Source: an uncultured Verrucomicrobiaceae bacterium
Lineage (GTDB): Bacteria; Verrucomicrobiota; Verrucomicrobiia; Verrucomicrobiales; Verrucomicrobiaceae
Length of the DNA stretch: 40,989 bases
Direction: 5' to 3'
NCBI GenBank assembly: GCA_937872615.1
Contig: CALMTT010000087.1
Span: 1 to 40,989, forward strand
Shown one piece after another: positions 24,696 to 33,262 of this stretch; positions within the stretch are counted from its first letter, which is position 1, and each line of letters begins with the position of its first letter. The notes under the pieces were generated by a model. It did not search any database and was not told the origin of the DNA. It saw only the letters and a list, made by a program, of their open reading frames with translations. Both the position numbers and the translations under genes were made by a program.

Positions 24696-27600
24696 ATGCG
24701 TCCCTTCCTCTTCCTCCTTTGCGTCAGCACCCTCACCGCCGCCGAGCCCAAGGACCGCCTCATCCGCGAAACACCCGCCCTCACCCCCGAGGCCGAACGC
24801 GCCGCGCTGCATGTCCCCGCAGGCTTCGAAGTCCAGCTCTTCGCCGCCGAGCCGCAGATCAATAAACCCATCAACCTCGCCTTCGACGCCAAAGGCCGAC
24901 TCTGGGTCTCCTCCACCGTCGAGTATCCCTACGCCGCCGACAAAAAACGCTGGTCCGACCCTCAAGGCACTCGCGTCCAAGACAGCCGCGATGCCATCAA
25001 GATCCTCGAAGACACCGATGGCGACGGCCGCGCCGACAAAGTCACCGTCTTCGCCGACGCCTTAAACATCCCCACCGGCGTCCTCCCCTGGCACAAACCG
25101 GAACACAAAGTCGGCTGCATCGCCTTCAGCATCCCGAACATCTGGTACTTCGCCGACACCGACGGCGACGACCGCGCCGACCACCGCGAAATCCTCTTCG
25201 GCCCCCTCGGCTACGAAAAAGACACCCACGGCATGTGCAGCAGCTTCCGCCTCGGCCTGGATGGCTGGGTGTATGCCACGCATGGGTTTAACAACACGAG
25301 CAGATTTAAGGGTAGGCAGATGGGAGCTGGGAGATCGGAGATGGGGAAAGACTCTGGACCCAACTCCCATCTTCCATCTCCCATCTCCGAGCTTGAGCTC
25401 CAAAGCGGCAACGTCTTCCGCTTCAAGCCCGACGGCTCCGCAGTCGAAAAATACACCAGCGGCCAGGTCAATCCCTTCGGCCTCGCCTGGGACCGCTACG
25501 GCAATCTCTACAGCGCCGACTGCCACAGCTCGCCCGTGTATCAGCTCATTCGCGGAGCCTGCTATCCCAGCTTTGGCAAACCGCATGACGGACTCGGCTT
25601 CGCACCCGTCATGTGCCAGCACACGCACGGCAGCACCGGCATCTGTGGCATCGTCTATCTCGACGGCGGCGTGTGGGGCCCCGAGTGGGACGATCACATC
25701 CTCCTCGGCAACTGCGTCACCTCCCGCGTCAACCACGACCACGTCACCTTCACCGGCTCCACGCCCAAAGCCAACGAACAGCCCGATTTCATCACCAGCG
25801 ACGACCCCTGGTTCCGCCCCGTCGATCTCCAACTCGGCCCCGACAACGCCCTCTACATCGCCGACTTCTACAACAAGATCATCGGCCACTACGAAGTCCC
25901 CCTCGACCACAAAGGCCGCGACAAAACACGCGGCCGCATCTGGCGGGTGGTGAAAAAGGGACAACCAAAGCCCACCCAATCATCCGCAAATCCAGAGCTG
26001 GCTGTCATCCGGCAATTCCGACAGCTCGCCGACGGACCGCCATTGGCATCGATTCCGCCGGAAATGGATTGGGATCCATTCAAAACTCCGCAAGATTCAG
26101 CCAGGGTTGAGCTAGCACGCGTTAATGCGCTGCGAAACTTGGTGCAGGATCCGAGGCTGCGCATGGATGCACTGGAGAAGATTCACCTGATCAGATCCTT
26201 TCACTCAAAAGATGAGATTTTGTCCCATACATGCCTCATCGCTGAACGTGATCTATTTCTGAGCGGGCCAGGTCTGATTGAACTCATTCCTGATCCAGCG
26301 GTGCCCATGCCCAACGGGACCTTCTCCAAAGATATCGAGGTTATCTTGCTCACTCTGCCAGACACAAAAGCGAGCGAGTGGCTGTGGAAGCACGGTGCAC
26401 ATCTTCCACAAACGCAAGAGGCTCAGCTCAAGCGCCTCACCCACATCGCCCGCCACGGCGATCCCTCACTCCTCCCCCAAGCCATCGCTCTCGCCAAACG
26501 TTCCGCCGTCCCTTCAGTCGCTTCTGTCCCTTCGGTCCCTTCCACCGCGCTCCCGCTCCTCACCGCCCTCCACGATGGCCTCTCCGAACGCGGCACGCCT
26601 CCACCGCCCGAACTCCTCACTTGGGCTCAAGACCTCGCCAAACAGCTCCTCGAAGCCGATTCACAAAAACCCGCCCCCACCTGGACCAGCACCGGAAACG
26701 CCAAGTGGTCCCTCCAGCCGCGAAAACTCGCTGACGGCACCGAAGTCACCGTCCTGCAAAGCATGGCCAAAGGCGGCGGAGACGAAGAAAGCCGCACCGG
26801 CACGCTGAAATCCAAAACCTTCGACGCACCCGCCAAACTCACCCTCTGGCTCAACGGCCACCGCGGCTTCCCCACGGCCAAACCACACGACAAAAACCTC
26901 GTCCGCGTCATCGAAGCTGAAACCAACCGCGAACTCGCCCGCGCCTTCCCACCACGCGATGACAAACCCAAACGCATCGAACTCGATCTCTCCAAACACA
27001 TCAACAATCCCGTCCGCCTCGAAATCATCGACGGCGACAGCGGCAAGGCCTACGCCTGGCTCGGAATCACCCGCATCGAGCCCGCCGTGATCAGCGTGAA
27101 CGACTTCCAAAGCGAAGACAGCACCCGCGAGAGCCTCAAAACCCTCGCCACGATGCTCCAGCACAGCGCCCCGGCCGCCTTGCGTGAAAAACTCGCCACT
27201 TACCTCCCTCCGCGACCCGCCCCACCGCCGCTCCCCGTCTCACCCGAGCAGCGCAAACAGCTCGACACCCTCATCGCCGCCCGCGTCGCCGCCTTCGCCA
27301 AAGCCAAGCCCGACATCGAAACCGGAGCCAACGTCTTCAAGATGAACTGCGCCGCCTGCCATCAAATCCAAGGCGAAGGCGGCCTCATCGGCCCGCAGCT
27401 CGACGGCATCGGCACCCGCGGCCCCGAACGTCTCTGCGAAGACATCCTCGACCCCAACCGCAACGTCGATGCCCACTTCCACCTCCACACCTTCACCCTC
27501 AAAGACGGCTCCGTAACCGCCGGCTTCCTCAAAACCGAGCTCGGCGAAGTCAAAGTCATCGCCGACGCCACCGGCAAAGAACATCGCCTCTCCAAAAAAG

Positions 27601-27722
27601 ACATCACCAAGTCTGAAGTCACTCCGATGTCCCTGATGCCACCGACTTTCGGTCAAACGATGGATGAAGCCACCTTCATCGATCTCCTCGGCTACCTGCT
27701 TGAAGTGAAAAACGCAAACTGA
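24696..27722 (+). CDS. PVC-type dehydrogenase fused to c-type cytochrome
   Basis: A giant secreted oxidoreductase of the type found mainly in Planctomycetes and Verrucomicrobia: an N-terminal glucose/sorbosone-dehydrogenase-like beta-propeller, a middle region, and a C-terminal heme-binding domain. 1008 residues from 24696, giving the signal MRPFLFLLCVSTLTAAEP. Propeller motifs: VPAGFEVQLFAAEPQI, DAIKILEDTDGDGRADKV, GNLYSADCHSSPVY. The heme motif CAACH lies near residue 884 in ANVFKMNCAACHQIQGEGG, and the distal part is DEATFIDLLGYLLE. An in-frame repeat island (25316-25388) adds about 25 residues inside the propeller, and a short tandem stretch adds VPS-type tripeptides near 26508. Electrons probably pass to a periplasmic carrier. 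Downstream the golvesin-like gene follows after 2 bp. Confidence 0.9.
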   Translation: MRPFLFLLCVSTLTAAEPKDRLIRETPALTPEAERAALHVPAGFEVQLFAAEPQINKPINLAFDAKGRLWVSSTVEYPYAADKKRWSDPQGTRVQDSRDAIKILEDTDGDGRADKVTVFADALNIPTGVLPWHKPEHKVGCIAFSIPNIWYFADTDGDDRADHREILFGPLGYEKDTHGMCSSFRLGLDGWVYATHGFNNTSRFKGRQMGAGRSEMGKDSGPNSHLPSPISELELQSGNVFRFKPDGSAVEKYTSGQVNPFGLAWDRYGNLYSADCHSSPVYQLIRGACYPSFGKPHDGLGFAPVMCQHTHGSTGICGIVYLDGGVWGPEWDDHILLGNCVTSRVNHDHVTFTGSTPKANEQPDFITSDDPWFRPVDLQLGPDNALYIADFYNKIIGHYEVPLDHKGRDKTRGRIWRVVKKGQPKPTQSSANPELAVIRQFRQLADGPPLASIPPEMDWDPFKTPQDSARVELARVNALRNLVQDPRLRMDALEKIHLIRSFHSKDEILSHTCLIAERDLFLSGPGLIELIPDPAVPMPNGTFSKDIEVILLTLPDTKASEWLWKHGAHLPQTQEAQLKRLTHIARHGDPSLLPQAIALAKRSAVPSVASVPSVPSTALPLLTALHDGLSERGTPPPPELLTWAQDLAKQLLEADSQKPAPTWTSTGNAKWSLQPRKLADGTEVTVLQSMAKGGGDEESRTGTLKSKTFDAPAKLTLWLNGHRGFPTAKPHDKNLVRVIEAETNRELARAFPPRDDKPKRIELDLSKHINNPVRLEIIDGDSGKAYAWLGITRIEPAVISVNDFQSEDSTRESLKTLATMLQHSAPAALREKLATYLPPRPAPPPLPVSPEQRKQLDTLIAARVAAFAKAKPDIETGANVFKMNCAACHQIQGEGGLIGPQLDGIGTRGPERLCEDILDPNRNVDAHFHLHTFTLKDGSVTAGFLKTELGEVKVIADATGKEHRLSKKDITKSEVTPMSLMPPTFGQTMDEATFIDLLGYLLEVKNAN
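25316..25388. repeat. Period-7 inverted repeat island inside dehydrogenase gene
   Basis: Left arm at 25316-25346 (words GGGAGCT, GGGAGAT, CGGAGAT) and right arm at 25359-25388 (CTCCCAT, CTTCCAT, CTCCCAT) are imperfect reverse complements over about 30 bases. It is read through in frame as GRQMGAGRSEMGKDSGPNS and onward. Related proteins run straight from the FKG/RDGS region to ELQSGN, so about 25 residues are inserted (comparison from memory of the family). Confidence 0.88.
26508..26543. repeat. Period-9 tandem words inside dehydrogenase gene
   Basis: Four tandem 9-base units (GTCCCTTCA, GTCGCTTCT, GTCCCTTCG, GTCCCTTCC) encode VPS, VAS, VPS, VPS. There is only one arm. The first unit's sequence recurs in the island at 36415-36501, 10 kb away. 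Confidence 0.8.
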
Positions 27723-27724
27723 CC

Positions 27725-28351
27725 ATGATGCGCTCACTCCTCCATGTGTCGGGATGGTTTCTCGTTGGTTGCTGCATGGCCAGCGAACCTCTCAAACCGC
27801 ATCCACAAGCTCTCGCGAACACGCATGCGGCGGGTGAAGTCGATCGACCGGAGATGGTGCGATTCATCGTGAGTGATCCAGCGAAGCTCCCGGGCATCGT
27901 GGTGGATGAAACGAAGGCGAAGCTCACCGGTGAATGGCAATACTCCACGCACACGCCGCCGTATGTCGGCCTCGGTTACCTGCATGACATGAAGGCTGGC
28001 AAAGGTCTCAAAGCCGTGACCTTCACGCCTGAGCTGCCGCAAGCAGGCTGGTATGAGGTGCGCCTCGCGCATTGCTACAACGTGCGTCGTGCCACGAACA
28101 CACCCGTGACGATTCATCATGCCGATGGCGACACCACGCTGCGCATCAACCAGCAAGAGGAGCCTCCGCACGAGCGCTTGTTTCGCACGCTGGGCACGTT
28201 TCGCTTTGAAAAAGGCAACGCCGGCTGGGTGCGCATCTCCAACGACGGCACGGATCCCACCAAAGTCGTGATCGCCGATGCCGTACAGTTCCTTCCGGTG
28301 GACCCGAAGGCCGTCACGAGCCCTTCCGCTGCTTCCACCACCAAGCGATGA
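27725..28351 (+). CDS. Golvesin-C-like domain secreted protein
   Basis: A secreted 208-residue protein dominated by a golvesin C-terminal-like beta-sandwich, a domain otherwise seen at the ends of FAD-dependent oxidoreductases and peptidases. Pattern: FIVSDPAKLPGIVVDETKAK, LTGEWQYSTHTPPYVGLGYL, GKGLKAVTFTPELPQAGWYE, NTPVTIHHADGDTTLRINQQ, LGTFRFEKGNAGWVRISNDG, and IADAVQFLP. The signal is MMRSLLHVSGWFLVGCCMAS with a possible lipidation cysteine. It starts 3 bp after the dehydrogenase stop, so the two are made together; it probably binds the same substrate or stabilises the complex (inference). Confidence 0.72.
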   Translation: MMRSLLHVSGWFLVGCCMASEPLKPHPQALANTHAAGEVDRPEMVRFIVSDPAKLPGIVVDETKAKLTGEWQYSTHTPPYVGLGYLHDMKAGKGLKAVTFTPELPQAGWYEVRLAHCYNVRRATNTPVTIHHADGDTTLRINQQEEPPHERLFRTLGTFRFEKGNAGWVRISNDGTDPTKVVIADAVQFLPVDPKAVTSPSAASTTKR

Positions 28352-28481
28352 AGTGACCCAGCCCGCTGAACTTGAATCGCGGATCCACCCAACGCTCGAT
28401 CACAGGATCGCGGCAGACAGAACGCCGATGAGACGATACGAGATCGCTCAAAAAAAGCACTATGCCAATTCGCGCCACCAA

Positions 28482-28501
28482 GGTAAATGCTGGTATTTAC
28501 C
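28482..28501 (+). promoter_or_regulatory. Hairpin over the ribosome binding site of the giant gene
   Basis: GGTAAAT (28482-28488) pairs with ATTTACC (28495-28501) around a 6-base loop and ends one base before the ATG at 28503. The only AAGG-like site is inside the stem, so folding should hide it. Possible translational control; no ligand-binding architecture is seen. Confidence 0.55.
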
Positions 28502-28502
28502 T

Positions 28503-31500
28503 ATGAAAATAGCGTCTCTATTTCTGTCCTTCACGATCTTTGTTCTGGGTCAGCTTGGTGTATATGCCCAGCCATTCACGACATCGTCCAACTCTGTGAA
28601 TCTCGCATTGGCACCAGGCTTCAACCATACCAGCGTGCCAATTGGAATTACGCCGGTGGGTTCAGGGTTTGATTTTTCCAACCTTCAGGTCAGTTCCGAT
28701 TCCGCGTGGGTTACGCCCAGCGTGGACTCCGCCAGTAGCACCGTTCTGCTTACCTTCGCGACATCCAGCCTTACCGCAGCGAGCTACACCGCCACAATCA
28801 CAGCCACGCATGGCAGCGACTCCCAAACGATCATGGTTGGCGCCACAGGCGCGGCGTTAAGTGTTTTCAAGCTGATCGACGATCCTTTTCGTTCACGTGT
28901 TTATGGCCTGTCTCAACAAGCGCTCAACCGCGGCTCGGTTATAGTGATCGATCCTGTCTCTGGAGCTTTGCTATCCAATGTGACGGTTGGAAGAAAACCC
29001 ACCGGCCTTGCAGTCTCCAACGATGGCAGCGAGTTGTTTGTCATCAATACAGTTGATGAAGCGATTTCGGTGGTGGACCTCAATACCCTTAGGCTGAAGG
29101 AAACGATCAACATCGCCTCTGCTTTTGACAACTGGGGTCAGTCTGACACAACTGCCAACATCGGCACGGGACCTGGCGATATCATCTACTACACGGACGG
29201 AGCATGGGCTCCCGCTTTGCGTGTTTACAAACGATCGACGTCCGCAGTTTTACAAACGGTGTTTGTGGATGGGAGTTCGGGCAACGGCATCGGCGATTTT
29301 GGTCTGAACAGCACCAAAACAGCCCTTTTTGCGTGGGCACAGTATGGCTGGTCGGCGGGATGGGCTGGCTCATATGTCTCTAAATTCACCGTTTCAGCCA
29401 CAGGGACACTTACGGTGGCGCAAACGACGAGTTCGGCCTATCCAACGCCTTTGAGCCGTGACCCCCTGGAAACGCCAGTGCTAGTTCCCCACGACGATCA
29501 ATCGGTGTTCGTCAAAAAGTGGATGGCCAATGCAGGTGCGATCACAAGCCTGAACCGGACGTTTTCATCTGACATCTATTCCATTTCGCCGGGAGGAGAG
29601 ATTGCCGCCACATCTTCCTCGATCATCGAGACAGCCACTGGAAACCTTCTCTATAGCCTGCCGGTGAGCACCACAGTGCAGACCATCACCTCCGATTACG
29701 CGAGGCTTGTTCTATTCAATGGCACCACACGGACGTTTCAGTTCATCGACCTTTTTGCGACGGTTGGAGCAGCCGCCATGGGGCGCTCCCTCTCACCGGC
29801 AAGTGGCTCCGTAGTGCTGGCACCGTCGGCATTACAATGGTCGCCAGTCGCTGGTGCCGATCTCTACCGGGTCTATCTTGGAACATCATCCTCATCGGTA
29901 GCGGCGGCCGGCACAGGTTCGCCTGAATATTTAGGCCAGACCGCAAGCCCGACGATGGCCATCACCAGTTCGCTCACGCCGGGAACCACGTATTATTGGC
30001 GGGTGGACTCCGTGAGTTCAGCCAGCGGCGTTTCGACCGGCGCCATTTATTCGTTCACCGTTTCAGTTCTGTCCTTATCCCCAGCGGTCATTACCACTGG
30101 AACGGTACAGGGGCACAGTGACCTCACACAAACGCTCTCCTTGGATGCCATTACCCCAGGAACGGCCTGGGAAGCAACATCCGACAAACCTTGGGTAACC
30201 TTTGTGTCGGCAACCGGCATCACACCGGCCACTCTAACCATCAAGCTGAACGCCTCTACGCTTCCAGCCGGAACCAACACGGCAACCATCACGTTGAGCA
30301 ACGGCACCGGCGTGCTGGGCACGGTTCCTGTAACTTTGAGTGTCGATGCCCTTAAGCTCACGCAGATCAAGTCCGATCCCTCTTCGAAGTTCGTTTATGC
30401 CATCAGCGAAGATAGCGCTGCCGCATCGCCAAAGGCATACCTGTTGGAAATCGACTCCGTCACCGAACAGATCACGCGCGTGCTCCAGGTGGGTTCATCG
30501 GTGACGGATTTGGCGCTCCATAACGCCGACGGACGAATCTATGTGCCAAACTGGATGCCCGGCGCGCTCAGGGCGATTGACAAAACCACTTTCACCTTAG
30601 CCCGCACCTATGCCTTCAATCCGTATCAAGGAACTGGCTACGGTCAGGGAGATGTTTACCGTGTCGCAGCTGGCGGTGCGGGGCGGCTGGTCATCGAAGA
30701 GCAAGATCAGTGGATTGACATCAATATTTTCAACACGACCTCGGGATCATCGATCGCCACAACATTCCAACGCCAAGGTGGAGGAGCCTTCGATCCGACC
30801 GGCCGCTACTACTATCACGGTGATGACAATATCTCGAATGCAGAGGTTCGTAAATTTGACACAACGGGAGATGTGTTTACCGCCCTCTCACATATCCGGG
30901 TATCGAGCAACAACTACTATGGCTCCCGCGTGGTGGTCGTATCTGAGTCCGGAAATGCCGTCTTTTGGAACGGCTCACACTTCAATGCAGACCTCGTTGA
31001 ACAGTGGTCCATGGCAAAGGAAGTCTATTCCACCACCCCAGATGGGCGCTACGCATTTGGGGAGACGCAGATATTTGACACGGTAGGCAAGCAGCAAGTG
31101 CTCGGAATGCCGGCGACCACACGAGTCAGCGCCTTCAATTCGACTTCGAGCAAATTCATGGCTCAAGTTGGGCAGAAAATCGCCTTTTTCCCGATGGCCA
31201 GCCCGCTTTCTCTTCCGGCGCCGGTGCTTTCTGCGGGCACTCCGACCTACAACTCTGTTCCTTTGGTCTGGCAGGACCGCTCGCTCGAAATGGGGTTCAC
31301 CTTGCAATACCGGATTCAAGGGGCTGCGAGCTGGACGAATGGAACCGCACCGTTGCAAAATGCCACTTCCGCCACCGTCAGTTCCCTGGCCGAGAACACC
31401 ACCTATGAGTTCAGAGTCAAGGCGGACGCTGCCGCCATCAGTTCGGATTGGAGCAATGTGCTAATCGTCACCACCCCCATCTCTCCCCCCACCGCACCTT

Positions 31501-33218
31501 TCCTTTACACACCATCCGCGAGTGCCAGCCGGGTCACCTTGACTTGGACCGATTCGAACAAGGAGGACTCTTTTGTGCTGGAGCGGCGGCTTTCAGGATC
31601 TGCCACCTGGACCGTTGTCGCCAACATCGCAGCCAACGTCGTCACCTATGCAGATTCGACCGTAACTCCCGAGACCAGCTACGAATACCGCATCAAGGCC
31701 ATGTTGGGCTCCTTGGCATCAGCCTATTCATCCATTGTGTATGCCACCACACCCGCCCCTCAACCGCCGGTTACTCCAACAGGAGTCACGCTGAGAGTGG
31801 TCTCTGGCACGCAGCTTCGCATCACTTGGGGTAATGTTGCGGATGAAACGGGCTATTTAGTTGAGCGGCGCACCGATGATCCTCTTTCGTGGGTTCAGGT
31901 GGGCACCGTTGGGGCCGATGAGGTGCTCTTCAATGACCTAACCGTTGAGGCTGGGTTGCAATATTGGTATCGCATCAAGTCGTTCAATGCTGTCGGCTCC
32001 TCGTCTGGCTCTTCTGAAGTCACTGGCACTCCAGTTGACCTTGCTTGCATCGCTCAAGATGATTTTGACCCAGGCTATGACGCGGGTGTGTGGGCATCAG
32101 TCACCAGCGGAACGGCTTTCAACGGTGGAACAGGCTTCCTCGGCAGCAACGCCTTGTGGTTCGGCAGCACAGGAACTCGTGCCGCCACCACAGTGCCGCT
32201 GAATCTAACTCAGGTTGGCTACCTCGATTTCAAGTTTCGCGCCGGCAATCAAACGGTCGATGGGATCACTTACTGGAACAACTCGGAAACGGGAGAGACC
32301 GTTGTCATGGAATACAGTCTTGATGGTGTGACCTGGGTCTCATTTGTGTCGCTTAACACGGTGTACCCCAACCTTTCATCCTGGACTCCTCATTTCGTCC
32401 AGGTGCCGCAGGCAGCCATCTCATCCGCGACGCGCTTCCGCTGGCGGCAGCTCGCCAACAGCGGTGGAACCAACGATACCTGGGCGATTGAGGATTTGTG
32501 TGTGTTCTCTGGTTTGCCTCCGGCTCCGCCGGCCCCTCCATTCATCATCACCAGCCCCAACTCGGCTTCCAGCGTGGCGGTTTCCTGGGCGGCAGCCTTG
32601 GGGGCAGCCTCTTACCTTGTAGAACGCACCATTGATGGCTCGAACTGGACGCAGGTCGCCTCGGTTCCCGGCAATCAGACTTTCTTCACTGATACAGGCC
32701 TTAATCCAGCCTCCTGGTATCAGTATCGAATCAAGGCCGCCAACGCGGGCGGGGCATCACCTCCGAGTGCGACCTCTCTTGTCGCCACGCTGAGCCGCAT
32801 CGCCCAATGGCGCCTGGAGAACTATGGAACCACCACTCCTACGGGCCAGGCTAGCAGTGATTCAGCGGGCCACGATGGCATCAAGAACCTAGCCAAGTAT
32901 GCCTTCAACATGGACAATAGTGACGGCGTATCTTATGTGCTTCCCGGAAGCGGCACCAAAGGTCTCCCGACGACCCATGTTAACTCTGCCACCCGCAAGC
33001 TCCGGATCGAATTCATCCGCCGCAAGGCTTCCAGCGATCCCGGGGTGACTTACACCGCCGAGTTCGCCAGTGATCTCAACAGCTTCGCTCCGGCAGGCGG
33101 CGTGATTCAAGTCACCCCGATCAACGACCTCTTGGAGCGGGTGGTTTGGGAGGATGGTGTCAGTTTGGATGAGGCCCCGGTGCGTTTCTCGCGCGTCAAA
33201 GTCACCGAGACACCGTAA
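28503..33218 (+). CDS. Giant secreted Fn3/beta-propeller surface protein
   Basis: A secreted or surface-bound 1571-residue protein of unknown partner. From the start at 28503 it has a signal peptide (MKIASLFLSFTIFVLGQLGV), a BACON-like all-beta domain to about 115, a YncE-like propeller (DLNTLRLKETINI), an Fn3-like domain near 440-520, a second BACON-like domain near 520-615, a second propeller to about 900, three Fn3 domains near 903-1180 (TPETSYEYRIKAM, GYLVERR), a jelly-roll domain near 1180-1335 (YNSETGETVVMEYSLDGVTW-type, WAIEDLCVFSG), one more Fn3 near 1340-1425, and a C-terminal module ending FSRVKVTETP, a form common at the ends of large verrucomicrobial proteins and perhaps a sorting signal. 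The gene is lower in GC and codon bias than its neighbours. Adhesion or polysaccharide capture is a guess. Confidence 0.85.
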   Translation: MKIASLFLSFTIFVLGQLGVYAQPFTTSSNSVNLALAPGFNHTSVPIGITPVGSGFDFSNLQVSSDSAWVTPSVDSASSTVLLTFATSSLTAASYTATITATHGSDSQTIMVGATGAALSVFKLIDDPFRSRVYGLSQQALNRGSVIVIDPVSGALLSNVTVGRKPTGLAVSNDGSELFVINTVDEAISVVDLNTLRLKETINIASAFDNWGQSDTTANIGTGPGDIIYYTDGAWAPALRVYKRSTSAVLQTVFVDGSSGNGIGDFGLNSTKTALFAWAQYGWSAGWAGSYVSKFTVSATGTLTVAQTTSSAYPTPLSRDPLETPVLVPHDDQSVFVKKWMANAGAITSLNRTFSSDIYSISPGGEIAATSSSIIETATGNLLYSLPVSTTVQTITSDYARLVLFNGTTRTFQFIDLFATVGAAAMGRSLSPASGSVVLAPSALQWSPVAGADLYRVYLGTSSSSVAAAGTGSPEYLGQTASPTMAITSSLTPGTTYYWRVDSVSSASGVSTGAIYSFTVSVLSLSPAVITTGTVQGHSDLTQTLSLDAITPGTAWEATSDKPWVTFVSATGITPATLTIKLNASTLPAGTNTATITLSNGTGVLGTVPVTLSVDALKLTQIKSDPSSKFVYAISEDSAAASPKAYLLEIDSVTEQITRVLQVGSSVTDLALHNADGRIYVPNWMPGALRAIDKTTFTLARTYAFNPYQGTGYGQGDVYRVAAGGAGRLVIEEQDQWIDINIFNTTSGSSIATTFQRQGGGAFDPTGRYYYHGDDNISNAEVRKFDTTGDVFTALSHIRVSSNNYYGSRVVVVSESGNAVFWNGSHFNADLVEQWSMAKEVYSTTPDGRYAFGETQIFDTVGKQQVLGMPATTRVSAFNSTSSKFMAQVGQKIAFFPMASPLSLPAPVLSAGTPTYNSVPLVWQDRSLEMGFTLQYRIQGAASWTNGTAPLQNATSATVSSLAENTTYEFRVKADAAAISSDWSNVLIVTTPISPPTAPFLYTPSASASRVTLTWTDSNKEDSFVLERRLSGSATWTVVANIAANVVTYADSTVTPETSYEYRIKAMLGSLASAYSSIVYATTPAPQPPVTPTGVTLRVVSGTQLRITWGNVADETGYLVERRTDDPLSWVQVGTVGADEVLFNDLTVEAGLQYWYRIKSFNAVGSSSGSSEVTGTPVDLACIAQDDFDPGYDAGVWASVTSGTAFNGGTGFLGSNALWFGSTGTRAATTVPLNLTQVGYLDFKFRAGNQTVDGITYWNNSETGETVVMEYSLDGVTWVSFVSLNTVYPNLSSWTPHFVQVPQAAISSATRFRWRQLANSGGTNDTWAIEDLCVFSGLPPAPPAPPFIITSPNSASSVAVSWAAALGAASYLVERTIDGSNWTQVASVPGNQTFFTDTGLNPASWYQYRIKAANAGGASPPSATSLVATLSRIAQWRLENYGTTTPTGQASSDSAGHDGIKNLAKYAFNMDNSDGVSYVLPGSGTKGLPTTHVNSATRKLRIEFIRRKASSDPGVTYTAEFASDLNSFAPAGGVIQVTPINDLLERVVWEDGVSLDEAPVRFSRVKVTETP

Positions 33219-33262
33219 TTGAAAACGTGAGAAGCTTGGCGCAGAGCGGAACTGACTTTTGA

